Assembly: GCA_963921195.1 (NCBI GenBank)
Contig: OY992540.1
Location: 131,378,671 to 131,442,670 of the forward strand
Length of the DNA: 64,000 nucleotides
Direction: 5' to 3'
Source of the DNA: Pegoplata infirma
Taxonomy: Eukaryota; Arthropoda; Insecta; Diptera; Anthomyiidae
Position 1 is the first letter of the stretch; each line of letters begins with the position of its first letter. Both the position numbers and the translations under genes were made by a program. Under the pieces are notes generated by a model. The model saw nothing but the letters and a program-made list of their open reading frames with translations. It was not told the origin of the DNA and made no database searches. Below are positions 31,532 through 46,119 of this stretch, in pieces.

Positions 31532-32496
31532 TAGAGTATTCAAAACCGAATATTAACCGGTTTTTTAATTTTTAGAAACTCGACCGGTTTCGAATAGTTT
31601 TGAATTTCGAATATTCGAGAAACCGGTTTTTCGGTTAACCGGTTTTTATAAAAATTTATAATATAATGGGTTAAAATAAGTATTGACTTTACACAGTTTT
31701 TTAGAAACACTAACATAACTTAGCGGTAGTACCATAATCAGTTTGTCGATATGTTGGTATGTCAATATCAATATATCACCGAGTTCCGGAAGTCCATCTC
31801 TTTAATATTGAAATCAATATCTATTTTTTTATATTTGGCACCTTGGAGTGCTATGGCAAACCATTTTTTTTTTAAGTAACTTTTTGAAATTGTTAAAATC
31901 GGAATTGGCTAAATCAGCACAAATGAATATGTTAGGACAGATGCCTGAATTTATTAGTAATTGTACTCTTTAAACAATTCAATAAAAACAAATTTTTAAA
32001 TAAAATCTCTACGGATTTCATCTCTCAATTGCAAAAAATTTAAATTTATTTGTTACTTCCAATAAACCAAACAATATCGTTGAAATATCGAAGCAATATT
32101 ACCTAAAAGTCACATATTATACAAAAAAGGGAGTTATAAAGTGTATCATGAAAACATGAGATCGTTTTCGCTATCAAAATTCCTGTCATAACGATAGTAA
32201 TACCGCCTTATTTCAAGTTTTATGGAAATACCATCGTTATTCCTATCGTTTCGGTAGGAAATTACGAAATCATTTTCGCTGTCGAACAGATGATACTATC
32301 GATTTTGCGTTTATTGGGCTATGACTTTTTTGTAAAAATATTATTTAGTTTACTTTATTTTTAACCTGAAGAATAAAAACCGGTTTAACCGGTTTTTTTG
32401 CTAAAACCGAAACCGGAAACCGGTTTTTTGAAAATTTGCTTTTTCGAATAAACCGAAAACCGGTTTTTAAAATTGGCCGGTTTTTTGAATACACTA
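31532..32496. mobile_element. hAT-type element, TAGAGTATTCAAAA ends, AACCGG subterminal repeats
   Basis: A 965-bp element. Ends TAGAGTATTCAAAACCG and TTTTTTGAATACACTA, with a perfect 8-bp duplication GTTTGGGA at 31524-31531 and 32497-32504. Subterminal ACCGGTTT/AAACCGGT words are dense at both ends. The middle lacks coding capacity. Confidence 0.9.
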
Positions 32497-32650
32497 GTTT
32501 GGGATCAAGGGAATTTTTTTTTGTTTTAAAGTCATGAAATTTATACTTTATTTGCACTTTTAATATTTTTTTTTAAATTATATTGAATCAATAACATTGT
32601 AAGAACGAAAATTTCATAAAATCTAAACAAAAAATAAAATTTTTTAAATA

Positions 32651-32715
32651 CAGTAGAAAAAACTCGCATTTTTGACCTCCAATTCGTTGACCACCAATTT
32701 TTTGCACTTTACTAT
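32651..32715. repeat. Fragment of the TTTGACCTCCAATTC family
   Basis: ACAGTAGAAAAAACTCGC then TTGACCTCCAATTCGTTGAC, also found at 53560-53625 and, inverted, at 57185-57260. The CAGTAGAA start resembles ends of pogo-like elements, but no full element is visible here. Confidence 0.5.
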
Positions 32716-32721
32716 GAAAAC

Positions 32722-33222
32722 TAGAGATGGGCGCGTGAGTGATTTTTGACTCACACTCACGACAGGAATTTTTGAATCACGCACACTTACTCACGATCAT
32801 ATTTTTTCTACTCACAATCACGTGAGTAAATTTCATATAATTAACACTCACGTGAACTCACGCAAGCTTCACTCACACTCACGTTGACTCACAATCACGA
32901 AACTCTTATTTATACAAAAAAAATTGTAAAACTAAAATTTCAAAAATCTTACAAAATTTTCAGCAAAATTTTAAATGTTTTCTTGCTTTTTTCGGGACGA
33001 AATCTTTAGCTAAGACAAATTTTGCAATTTTTTTGTTGCTTTTTTTGGTACGAAAGGAAATATGAAGAGAAAATTAATCACGCAAAAAAAAATCGACTCA
33101 CGCACACACACTCACGCAAAAATCTTACTCACGCACACACACTCACAATCACGTAAGTAAAATTGAATTCAGTCACACTCACGCGTGAATCACGCTCTAA
33201 TCTGCTCATGTGCCCATCTCTA
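32722..33222. mobile_element. hAT-type element, TAGAGATG ends, CACTCACG body (copy 2)
   Basis: A 501-bp relative of the element at 13777-14304. Ends TAGAGATGGGCGCGTGAG and TGCCCATCTCTA, with a near duplication ATGAAAAC (32714-32721) / ATGGACAC (33223-33230). Terminal thirds are made of CACTCACG, CACGTGA and CACGCACAC variants, while the AT-rich centre differs from copy 1. Confidence 0.9.
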
Positions 33223-33258
33223 ATGGACACGTTTCTAATTAGTTGACAATCAGTTTAC

Positions 33259-33523
33259 ATATCGTCGTTGCGCCATCCAGAACCGCTATGTGTTTTTCAA
33301 AATTTTTTGAAGAGGCTTACAAATTAGCTTTATTTTGACCTTTCGCGGTGTTTAAAAACAATATTTCTTTCATAAATATTTAACTAATATTACAAATTTT
33401 CTATTTACAATAATTTGAATTTAAAAAAAACATCGCAAAATTACCAAATTTAGCTCTTATTAAGGTCTTTTTAAAAAAAAATTAAAATACACATAGCGGT
33501 TCTTGTTTGCGCACTGACGATAT
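33259..33523. mobile_element. 265-bp MITE, ATATCGTC ends
   Basis: ATATCGTCGTTGCGCCATCC and GAACCGCTATGTG at the left are mirrored by CACATAGCGGTTC and TTGCGCACTGACGATAT at the right. The interior is AT-rich. Confidence 0.78.
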
Positions 33524-34627
33524 ATATTATTGATCCATGATCGATTTTAAGACATTCAATGAATGTCCGTCCGCCTGTCTGTATATATGTACATAACACG
33601 ATACAGTCCAAAATAATAAAACATTTTTATATCAGACAAAGTTCAAAGTACTGCGTTTGGACCCAGGTGATAATATTATGACATTTTTTTTCGGGCCGTG
33701 CCCTTTTGTGGGCGCCGTTATAAAGAATTAATTTAAATTATTATAAAATTGTTGTACAATGAAAAAAATGTATAACAAATGAATTAGTAAATGTTTATCT
33801 TGTTTTTCAAAAACCAAGATACAAAAAAGTAGAAAAAAAAATACAGACTATTAAAAACACCTCTTCAGTAATGTACGAATATTAACTAATATTTTAAGCA
33901 AAAAAAATGTTTCACTTTGTTCGAAACTTTCCAATTTTCAAGTCAAAAAAAAGGACCCAAAGCCATTGTCCCAATATTGTTGTGTGTTAATATCAACCCC
34001 AGAAGACAACATTCCCGAGAAAAAAAAGCAATAAATTTGTTCGCCTTATTGGATCCGACATTTTGATTTTTTTTTTTTAGTTTTTTGTTAAATTTTGAAA
34101 TCAGCGACCACGGAATTCACTAGAAGCACATTTTCAGCCAGATCCAACAACGATCATTCTTTAAACTCAAAGAAACATAACATTTTCTGCCATTTACTTT
34201 TTGTAAATTTAGAGTAACAATTCTTATTCAGTAACCCCAAGCACAGTTGCGAAATGCGGCACAATAGTGCCATTTTTTCAACAACGTATGTTTTTGTTTT
34301 CTTAAAACCCTGAAGGAAATAGATTGGTGCAACAGAAAAGGTTGATCCGAAACACCTATCCTATGTCTGATTCAATTCTGCATTGAATCAACTAGTCATA
34401 TTGGATCCAGGGGTTCAAGTAACCTGGCCTTTTTTTTGTTCCCCCTCCTTTTGTATGCATGGAGATAATAGTTTCATAATGATAGAATTGTATAACTTTA
34501 GTAAAAAAGCATAATAAATGAATGTGTAGACTTTTTTCACCAGGGAGAATGTGTCCCCAAGACAGCCGCAAACAAAGCCCAATTGGAAGTACGAGGACGT
34601 TTTGATATCACCGTCCGATAGCCAATA
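33524..34627. other. Dispersed-repeat spacer
   Basis: It starts with TATTGATCCATGATCGATTT and GAATGTCCGTCCGCC, text of the calyptrate-type repeat also flanking 39109. Around 33905-33960, GAAACTTTCCAATTTTCAAG is shared with 56815. No gene seen. Confidence 0.5.
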
Positions 34628-35155
34628 CTAAAACTGAACCGGATGATATACATCTGAATGTAGATAGCAAATGGAGTAAAACTGCATTTACAGGATGACT
34701 TTGTAAAATGTTTTTATTTGCAATTTTCTTATAATGTCATTATTAATTGCAAATAAAAGAGGAGAATCTTCGCTAGTTTTTTTAATTTTTTATTTTGCCA
34801 TTACAGGAAAATGGAGGTAAATAATGTTTTTTTCAAAAATATATCAAAATATTTTGTTAAAAATTTTAAATGCTATTTAAGGATACATGATTTTAAATGA
34901 TTTTTGAAAGGACATTGCTTACATCCTTTTTCCTGATGTGTCAGAATATTAAAATGAGAAAAGAAGCGGAGATCTTCTTTCATTTGCCATCACTAGTGGC
35001 ATCCTAGGATAAGTAAAAATATTTTACAAAAATTAATCCTCTAAAACTTTGAAGGCCTTTTAAAAGGAAACAGGATCACGAAATAAAAACTGTAAATGCA
35101 GTTTTACTACATTTACTCTCTAATATCAAATGCATATTATCCAGTTCATGTTTAA
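34628..35155. repeat. Inverted repeat of about 530 bp
   Basis: Left TAAAACTGAACCGGATGATA and GTAAAACTGCATTTACAG pair with right CTGTAAATGCAGTTTTAC and TATTATCCAGTTCATGTTTA. The arms are diverged. Probably an old MITE. Confidence 0.6.
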
Positions 35156-35638
35156 CGACTTTTTTTTACTTTTTGAAGGACGGTGTATTAAATCAAGTTA
35201 TATTTTGACTGCTACATTAGAGTTTTTTTTAATATTCAAACGCGAATATTTTAATATCTTACGTGATAGAAAAATTTAACAGACTTGGAATCGGGAAGCT
35301 ACAATCTATTATATTCATGGGAGTAAAAATTTCTTTCAATTTGTCAACAGTGTAATTGGAAACAAAATTTGTAGAATCCGACCGAAACCACTATTTGAGG
35401 TCGAACCGAAATCGAACCGAATGTTCGGCTGAAAAAGCAATATTCGTCTGAAACCGAACTTAAACAAAAAATTATCGCATGACGTGAAAACAAATTATTT
35501 TAATTGCTTTAAAGAAAAAAAAATACAGCACTTAATGTTTTTAAACCATAGAAATGGTTGTATTTATCAAAAAAAAATATTTATTTCACTGAACTTAAAA
35601 AAAAAATATTTTTTTAAATTAAAAAAATTGTACATTTG

Positions 35639-36832
35639 GGCTGCTGTTCCAAAAAAAGGAATTCACATAAAAAATGTGAAAATGAAAATTTCCGAATTTT
35701 TTTTGGTGTTCTAGATTTCACATCCGAATTTGTTTTTCGCTTTGTTTCACATAAATAAAATTTGTTGAAAGTAAAACGAATGCACTTTTTTTCCTTATAA
35801 TTTTTTAAATTTTAATTATTCAATTTCAACTGCGAATGAAAACGTGATCAATAGGGCAAGTACTCTCATGAAAATGTATATTTTTTCTCAGCATTGTAAA
35901 CATAACATAAATTAAATATCTATCCGAATCAATGAATTTGCAATAAAATGGCATTGATTTGTAGTTGCATATTTTGGTATAAATGCATATTTTTGGATAT
36001 TTTCATATAAATTGGACTTTTTTTAAATTTCATCAATATTTTTTCAAAACTTCCTTAGGAAAATTCAAAACCTATCTCTTATTTCTTATAGAAAAATGTA
36101 TTTATTTATGGAAATCATATTCTGATGTAATTTTTAAAGAAAATGGATTCTGGAAGTATAATTTTTAGATTCCGAGAAAATTTTCCTATTTTAAATGTTC
36201 CTATTCTGAGACAATTCACTAATCGTAAAGAAAAAAATGTTTTCGAATTTAAGATTTTTTTACAGGAAAATTGCGTTTTTATTTTGATTAGAGTTTGGTT
36301 TGGGTCTTTTGCCTTTTAAGTTAATTTTTGGACTTAAAAAAAAAATATTTTAGAAATAATTTTTTTTTTTTTTTAGAATAATAAGTATTGAAAAATAACT
36401 TGTTCTAAAAAAATATTGTATTTTAATATTTTTTTTCTTTTATAAAATTGTTTACTTAGAAAATATTTAGTGACTCAAAAAAAAATTTTCATTTAAAAAA
36501 ATATTTTGCTAATTAAAAATTGTTTCCACTCAATAAAACATTTTTAATAATGGTTGAGGGCCTTACATTTTTTCACAAAGCCTAATTTGTGTTGACAAAT
36601 AATTTTTTTAGTAAAAACAATTATTTTTAGATGCATATTTTTGAAGTTTTTAGTGCATATTTTGGATTTTTAGACGCATATTATAGGCACATATTTTCGT
36701 TTTTAAGATGCATGAAAGTGATCAACAAACCACTTGCCCTAGTGATCAACAAACCACTAAACTTGATTTCATGTGAATTGAAAAGTTGTGAAAGACAGAA
36801 CAGAGGACAGAACAGAGGCCAGAACAGAGGCC
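35639..36832. mobile_element. Harbinger-like MITE copy 1, split by a hAT element
   Basis: Ends GGCTGCTGTTC and GAACAGAGGCC, with a 3-bp duplication TTG on both sides (35636-35638, 36833-36835). The intact relative at 39826-40342 shows the empty site with a single TTTG. The right end carries a small local triplication of AGAACAGAGGCC/AGAACAGAGGAC (36797-36832). Without the inserted hAT it would be about 300 bp, like copies 2 and 3. Confidence 0.88.
35852..36741. mobile_element. hAT-type element, TAGGGCAAGT ends
   Basis: An 890-bp element with ends TAGGGCAAGT and ACTTGCCCTA and a perfect 8-bp duplication GTGATCAA at 35844-35851 and 36742-36749. The right third has GTGCATATTTT-type words also seen near the right end of 53695-56610, so the two are probably one family. 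No transposase frame. Confidence 0.92.
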
Positions 36833-37051
36833 TTGAAGATTAAGAGAACAAAATATTTGAACTATAACAGTATCACATTTATTGGACAACCTTGTTAAAC
36901 CAAAACAAGTGGAATAAAACACTAAATTAAAAAATTCAGTACTTTTTTATAATTTTTTAAAATAACCAAAAAAATTTCGGTTTCGGCTAATATTCGGCCA
37001 AAATTTTGCCGAATACCGAATAAGGGCCGATACCGAATATTCGGTAGGATT

Positions 37052-37153
37052 TGTTTTATTTTTTATACCCTCCAACCACAGTATGGGGGTATACTCACTT
37101 TGTCATTCCGTGTGTAACGCATCGAAATATCAGTCTAGGACCCCACAAAGTAT
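37052..37153. repeat. Left half of a calyptrate-type repeat split by a palindrome
   Basis: It reads ATACCCTCCAACCACAGTAT, TTTGTCATTCCGTGTGTAAC and CACAAAGTATAT. The other half (TATATTATTGATCAGTGATC ... GATGTCCGTCTGTGAAAG) resumes at 39109-39180 after the palindrome, and a similar repeat at 42420 helps show the joint. Confidence 0.75.
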
Positions 37154-39108
37154 ATATGGGGCATTCCATGTGAAATCGGACACTTTGAAAAACTTTTTTT
37201 TTAGATTTTTTCAATTTGTTTACAGTTTTTAGTACCCTTCGAAAACTCCTTCGTGGTAAATTTTCAGATTTTTTTGATGACCCGTTCAAAAGATATCGAA
37301 TTTTTAAAAATTGGTAGTTGGTTCCTTTACTCAAACTTCTTTTAATCATAACTTCTTCAATAATGGTCCGAATTTCAAATTTTTTTTCTTCAAAATTTTT
37401 GTTTTTTTATGTACTTTCTAAAAAAAAATCCCAAAAAATTCTTAAAAGCGCTCTAGTATGCGATTTTTAAGTTTTAAAATTTTAATCTCAATTTTGAAAA
37501 TGTTTGTACTCTTCGATTTTTTTGAAATTTTTTTGTGTAAAACTTCTATCAATTCTACAAATTTTTTGCCCAGGAAGATCGTGGGATAACGATTATTACT
37601 ATTTTTTAAAATTTTTTGAAAAAATTTTATTGTAATTTTTCAATCTTTAAATCATTTCTACTGCTCCAATGGTGCGTCATAGAGGGGTCCTTTATAAGAC
37701 CGACCCCCATTAATTTTTACGTCTTAACATTTCTTTGGAACAAACTAATACCCTATCTCCAATTTCTAAGGGGGCTCCCACACAAAACGACATTTTTTAA
37801 AATTTGTTCCAACCGCTCTAACTGCCCTAATAGTGCCCTTAGAGCAACAAAATGTATGACCGACCCACAATATTTTTTTAGTTCAAACATTTTCTCTGAA
37901 CACACCTACCCTCTATCTTTAACTGTTAAGGCGGTCCCCATACAATTTTTTTTATTTTTTGTAATTTTGATTTATTTAATCAGCTTCTACCGGTCCAATG
38001 GTGCGTCCGAGAGGGGTCATTAGTGAGACCGACCCCCATTTATTTTTACCCTACAACATTTTTTCAAAACATACCTACGCCCTATCTCCACTCCCTAAGT
38101 AGGCTCCCATACAAATAACAGTTGGAGCAAATTTTATAAAAATGTAATTTTGTATGGGAGCCTTCTTAGGGAGTGGAGATAGGGTGTAGGTATGTTTTGA
38201 AAAAATGTTGTTGGGTAAAAATAAATGGGGGTCGGTCTCACTAATGACCCCTCTCGGACGCACCATTGGACCGGTAGAAGCTGATTAAATAAATCAAAAT
38301 TACAAAAAATAAAAGAAATTGTATGGGGACTGCCTTAACAGTTAAAGATAGAGGGTAGGTGTGTTCAGAGAAAATGTTTGGACTAAAAAAATATTGTGGG
38401 TCGGTCATACATTTTGTTGCTTTAAGGGCACTATTGGGGCAGTTAGAGCGGTTGGAACAAATTTTAAAAAATGTCGTTTTGTGTGGGAGCCCCCTTAGAA
38501 ATTGGAGATAGAGTATTAGTTTGTTCCAAAGAAATGTTAAGACGTAAAAATTAATGGGGGTCGGTCTTATAAAGGACCCCTCTATGACGCACCATTGGAA
38601 CAGTAGAAATGATTTTAAGATTGAAAAATTACAATAAAATTTTTTCAAAAAATTTTAAAAAATAGTAATAATCGTTATCCCACGATCTTCCTGGGCAAAA
38701 AATTTGTAGAATTAATAGAAGTTTTACACAAAAAAATTTCAAAAAAATCGAAGAGTACAAACATTTTCAAAATTGAGATTTAAATTTTAAAACTTAAAAA
38801 TCGCATACTAGAGCGCTTTTAAGAATTTTTTGGGATTTTTTTTTAGAAAGTACGTAAAAAACAAAAATTTTGAAAAAAAAAATTTGAAATTCGGACCATT
38901 ATTGAAGAAGTTATGATTAAAAGAAGTTTGAGTAAAGGAACAAACTGCCAATTTTTAAAAATTCGATATCTTTTGAACGGGTCATCAAAAAAATCTGAAA
39001 ATTTACCACGAAGGAGTTTTCGAAGGGTACTAAAAACTGTAAACAAATTGAAAAAATCTAAAAAAAAAGTTTTTCAAAGTGTCCGATTTCACATGGAATG
39101 CCCCATAT
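37154..39108. mobile_element. 1955-bp near-perfect palindrome (foldback element)
   Basis: ATATGGGGCATTCCATGTGA at the left is mirrored by TCACATGGAATGCCCCATAT at the right. The two arms of about 970 bp run inward with few mismatches to a short asymmetric centre near 38120-38160 (CAAATAACAGTTGGAGC). Both arms contain the same 135-codon open frame (37616-38023 + and 38241-38648 -). The frames differ at only about seven positions, but their composition and the absence of any other signal suggest they are passengers of arm identity. The insertion target is TA-rich (AGTATAT). High arm identity means recent insertion or ongoing conversion between the arms. Confidence 0.92.
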
Positions 39109-39825
39109 GTATATTATTGATCAGTGATCGATTCTAAGACATTCAAGCGATGTCCGTCTGTGAAAGTCACGACACAGTCCAAAATAAAAGAGATAGACTC
39201 CTAAAGTTTGGCACGAATATGTCTTATGGTCGTAGGCTGGTTAAGTTTGGAGATGGGCCAAATTGGACCAAGGGAAAAAAATTCCCCCTTGAGGAACTAA
39301 AACTACCCCAGACAAAACAATATTTTTACATGCTATTTTTGTATATTTGTTCCATAAATAAAACATTTTTAAACCGTATGATGTTCATCAATCTGCACTT
39401 GGTACAAGGAGATCAGAAAATACTGTATTTTTTTGCCACCCCTTTTTGGGGGCGTTGGTCCAAAAAAATATTTAAAATTATGTAAAATTGCATAATTAAG
39501 AGCTTAAACCATAATTAATCTATTTGGCAACACTTATCGCAAGGGAGAATGTATCCCTTAACGTCGACCGCCAACCCCCCCCCCCCCACTAAAAAACACG
39601 CCTCTGAAATTTAAAAAAAAAATGTTTTTTCTTGTTTACATGTTGGAAGGTATAAAAGATTCGGCGCAGCCGAATTTAACACTCACTTGTTTTGCTCTAT
39701 TTAAGTATTTTTTTTTGTTAACACAAATTTTGTAAAAATGCAAGGTTGGCAATCTACCCTCCTAGAATAACGGTATTTGGTTATTGTACCGCAACCAATA
39801 AAGATATGAAAGTCAATGAAATTTC
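39109..39825. other. Dispersed repeats with poly-C tract
   Basis: Right half of the split repeat (39109-39200), then diverged text. A C14 run lies at 39573-39586, and inverted text of the family in Lig4 intron 4 runs to GATTCGGCGCAGCCGAATTT at about 39679. No gene. Confidence 0.55.
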
Positions 39826-40342
39826 TAGAGTCCGACCGAAACCAGTTTTCGAGGCCGAACCGAACCGAATATTCGGCCGAAAAAGTAATATTCGGCCGAA
39901 ACCGAACCGAAACCGAAACTTAAAAAAAAATTATCTCCTGGCATGAATAAAATTATTAAAAAGTTGTTAAAGATAAATATACAGCATAAAATGCTTTTAA
40001 ACCATATGAATTGTTGTATTTTTGAAAAAAAAAAATTATGTTTTTTAAAAAACTTACAAAAAAATTGTATATTTCGTTTGTAGATTAGGAGAAAATAATT
40101 TTTGAACTGAAACAGTTTTACATTTATTGCATAAACTTGTAACATTTTCTTCAATTGAACTGAAACAAATGTAATGAAATACGAAATCAAAAAATTTAGC
40201 GACTTTTTTACATACATATTTTTTAAAATACCAAAAAGTTTCGGTTTCGGCTAATATTCGGCCAAAATTTTACCGAATAGAGGCCGAAACCCCATTATTC
40301 GGCCGAAACCGAGACCGAAACCGAATATTCGGTCGGACTCTA
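39826..40342. mobile_element. hAT-type element, TAGAGTCCGACC ends, intact copy
   Basis: A 517-bp element. Ends TAGAGTCCGACCGAAACC and CGGTCGGACTCTA, with a perfect 8-bp duplication GAAATTTC at 39818-39825 and 40343-40350. Subterminal ATATTCGGCCGAAACCGA repeats occur in both orientations. It serves as the empty-site reference for the nest at 35372-37051. Confidence 0.92.
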
Positions 40343-40350
40343 GAAATTTC

Positions 40351-44538
<4,188 letters not shown>

Positions 44539-46110
44539 GTTGTTAAAGAATTGAAAGAATAAGGTACATTTTTTTTCAAATTCCCTCAAAATTTTTTTGC
44601 TTACAATTAAAAAAAAAAACAATACAAAATATTATATTATTAATATTAATCAATTTAAAAAATAACTATAAAACAACAAAAAATTAATTTTAAAAAAATA
44701 TCAATTAATTAATCACACTAATGGATAAAACGAAAAAAAAAAACTGATTTCTTTTTCTCCAAAAAACAAACGAAATGAAATTTAAAAACAATTTTAAACT
44801 TTTTTTTTATAACACATAAAGAAAGTATAAATTCATTTTGATAAAAAGGAGTTTCTTTTCCAAACCAAACATACACGAACAGCATTATTTAAGAACATCT
44901 TTAAAAGATGCTGGTCATCTAAAGAAAAACTCCCTTAAGGTAAAAAAAAACAATCAACATTTCCCCAACTTTGGTTTTTTTCTGTCTACTTTTTTCTTTT
45001 AACTTTTAAAAGAAATATATAATTTGTTTCTTCTAAATCTATTATATTTTTTTTACCAAAATTTCCTTTATTAATTAATTACATAAAAAGAAAAATTATA
45101 CAAGGCTTCAAATTAAAAACAACAAAATTTTTAACAAGTAGAGCTTGTTGATTTAATGAAACTATTTTAACACAAGAAGAAAATTATTCATTAAAAACTC
45201 CCCAATTTCAAACCTTGTAAAAAATTTAATGATAATAATTATAACAATAGTAATAATAATTTACAAACACACGAAACAAATGAATTATTAATGAATTTCC
45301 GAAAAAAAATAAATTAACGAAACATTAAAAATTTCATTAAAAAGTAAACAAAGAAATTTATATTTGAAAAAAAAAAAATAATTTATTTATTACTTTTTTT
45401 TTTGTTTTATCTTATTATTTTTTATATTAACATTTATTTTTAATTTTACAATGAGTAACAACAAAGAAAAAAACAAAAATGTAACAAAACAAAAAATTCA
45501 ATTTAAAATTTTGAAATTAATTTAATTTAAAAATTAATTAATGAGCAACAAAAATTATAAAATTTTTGCATTTAAGTATTAAAAAATTTTGTTCCAAAAA
45601 AAAAGCAAACATTTTTTTCTTTTTTAAACAAAAAATAAAAATAAAATTAATGCATTAAGTAAAAAAATTATTTGATAAAAAAAAAATCAAAAACAAAATA
45701 ATAAAAATAATGCATTAATTAACTTGCCAAAGCCGCCGCCTTTTGTCATAAAAAATATTGTGTTTGAAATGTATGTTTAAAAGAAGAAAAAAAGTATTTA
45801 AAAAATAACGAATAATGAAAGTATCATAAAACAAAATGTATATGGAAATCAAATACAAATGCGCCACATTCATCCATACAAATAATGAGGTTTATTTTTT
45901 TTTTGTAAAGTTATGAATCTTGACAAAAAATAAAAATTGAAGCAAACAAGTTTGGTAAAGATTTAAAAACAAAATTTAAAGCAAACAAAACAGGGTTGTG
46001 AAACTTTAGTAAACAGTAAAATTATATTTAAATTGTTAATAACAAAAATTAACGTTTTAAAACCATAAAACATTATAAATGTCACAAATTTTTGTTATTT
46101 CTTTTGAATA
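44539..46110 (+). other. Rm62 3' UTR and AT-rich flank
   Basis: Very A-rich sequence with many AATAAA-like words. There is no coding frame and no inverted repeat of note. Where the transcript ends cannot be told. Confidence 0.5.
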
Positions 46111-46119
46111 ACATCAGGA

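Larger units (their letters stand above)
35372..37051. mobile_element. Diverged hAT-type element of the TAGAGTCCGACCGAA family (host of nest)
   Basis: The left end TAGAATCCGACCGAAACC and right part TTTCGGTTTCGGCTAATATT to CCGAATATTCGGTAGGATT match the intact element at 39826-40342. The last bases and the duplication on the right are lost. It is enlarged to 1680 bp by a nested insertion at 35639-36832. Confidence 0.8.

Noticed and set aside
37616..38648. Twin 135-codon frames on opposite strands as a conserved gene pair
   Set aside because: They lie in the mirrored arms of one palindrome, so similarity is at DNA level. Composition is AT-driven and no motif, start context or splice signal supports a gene.
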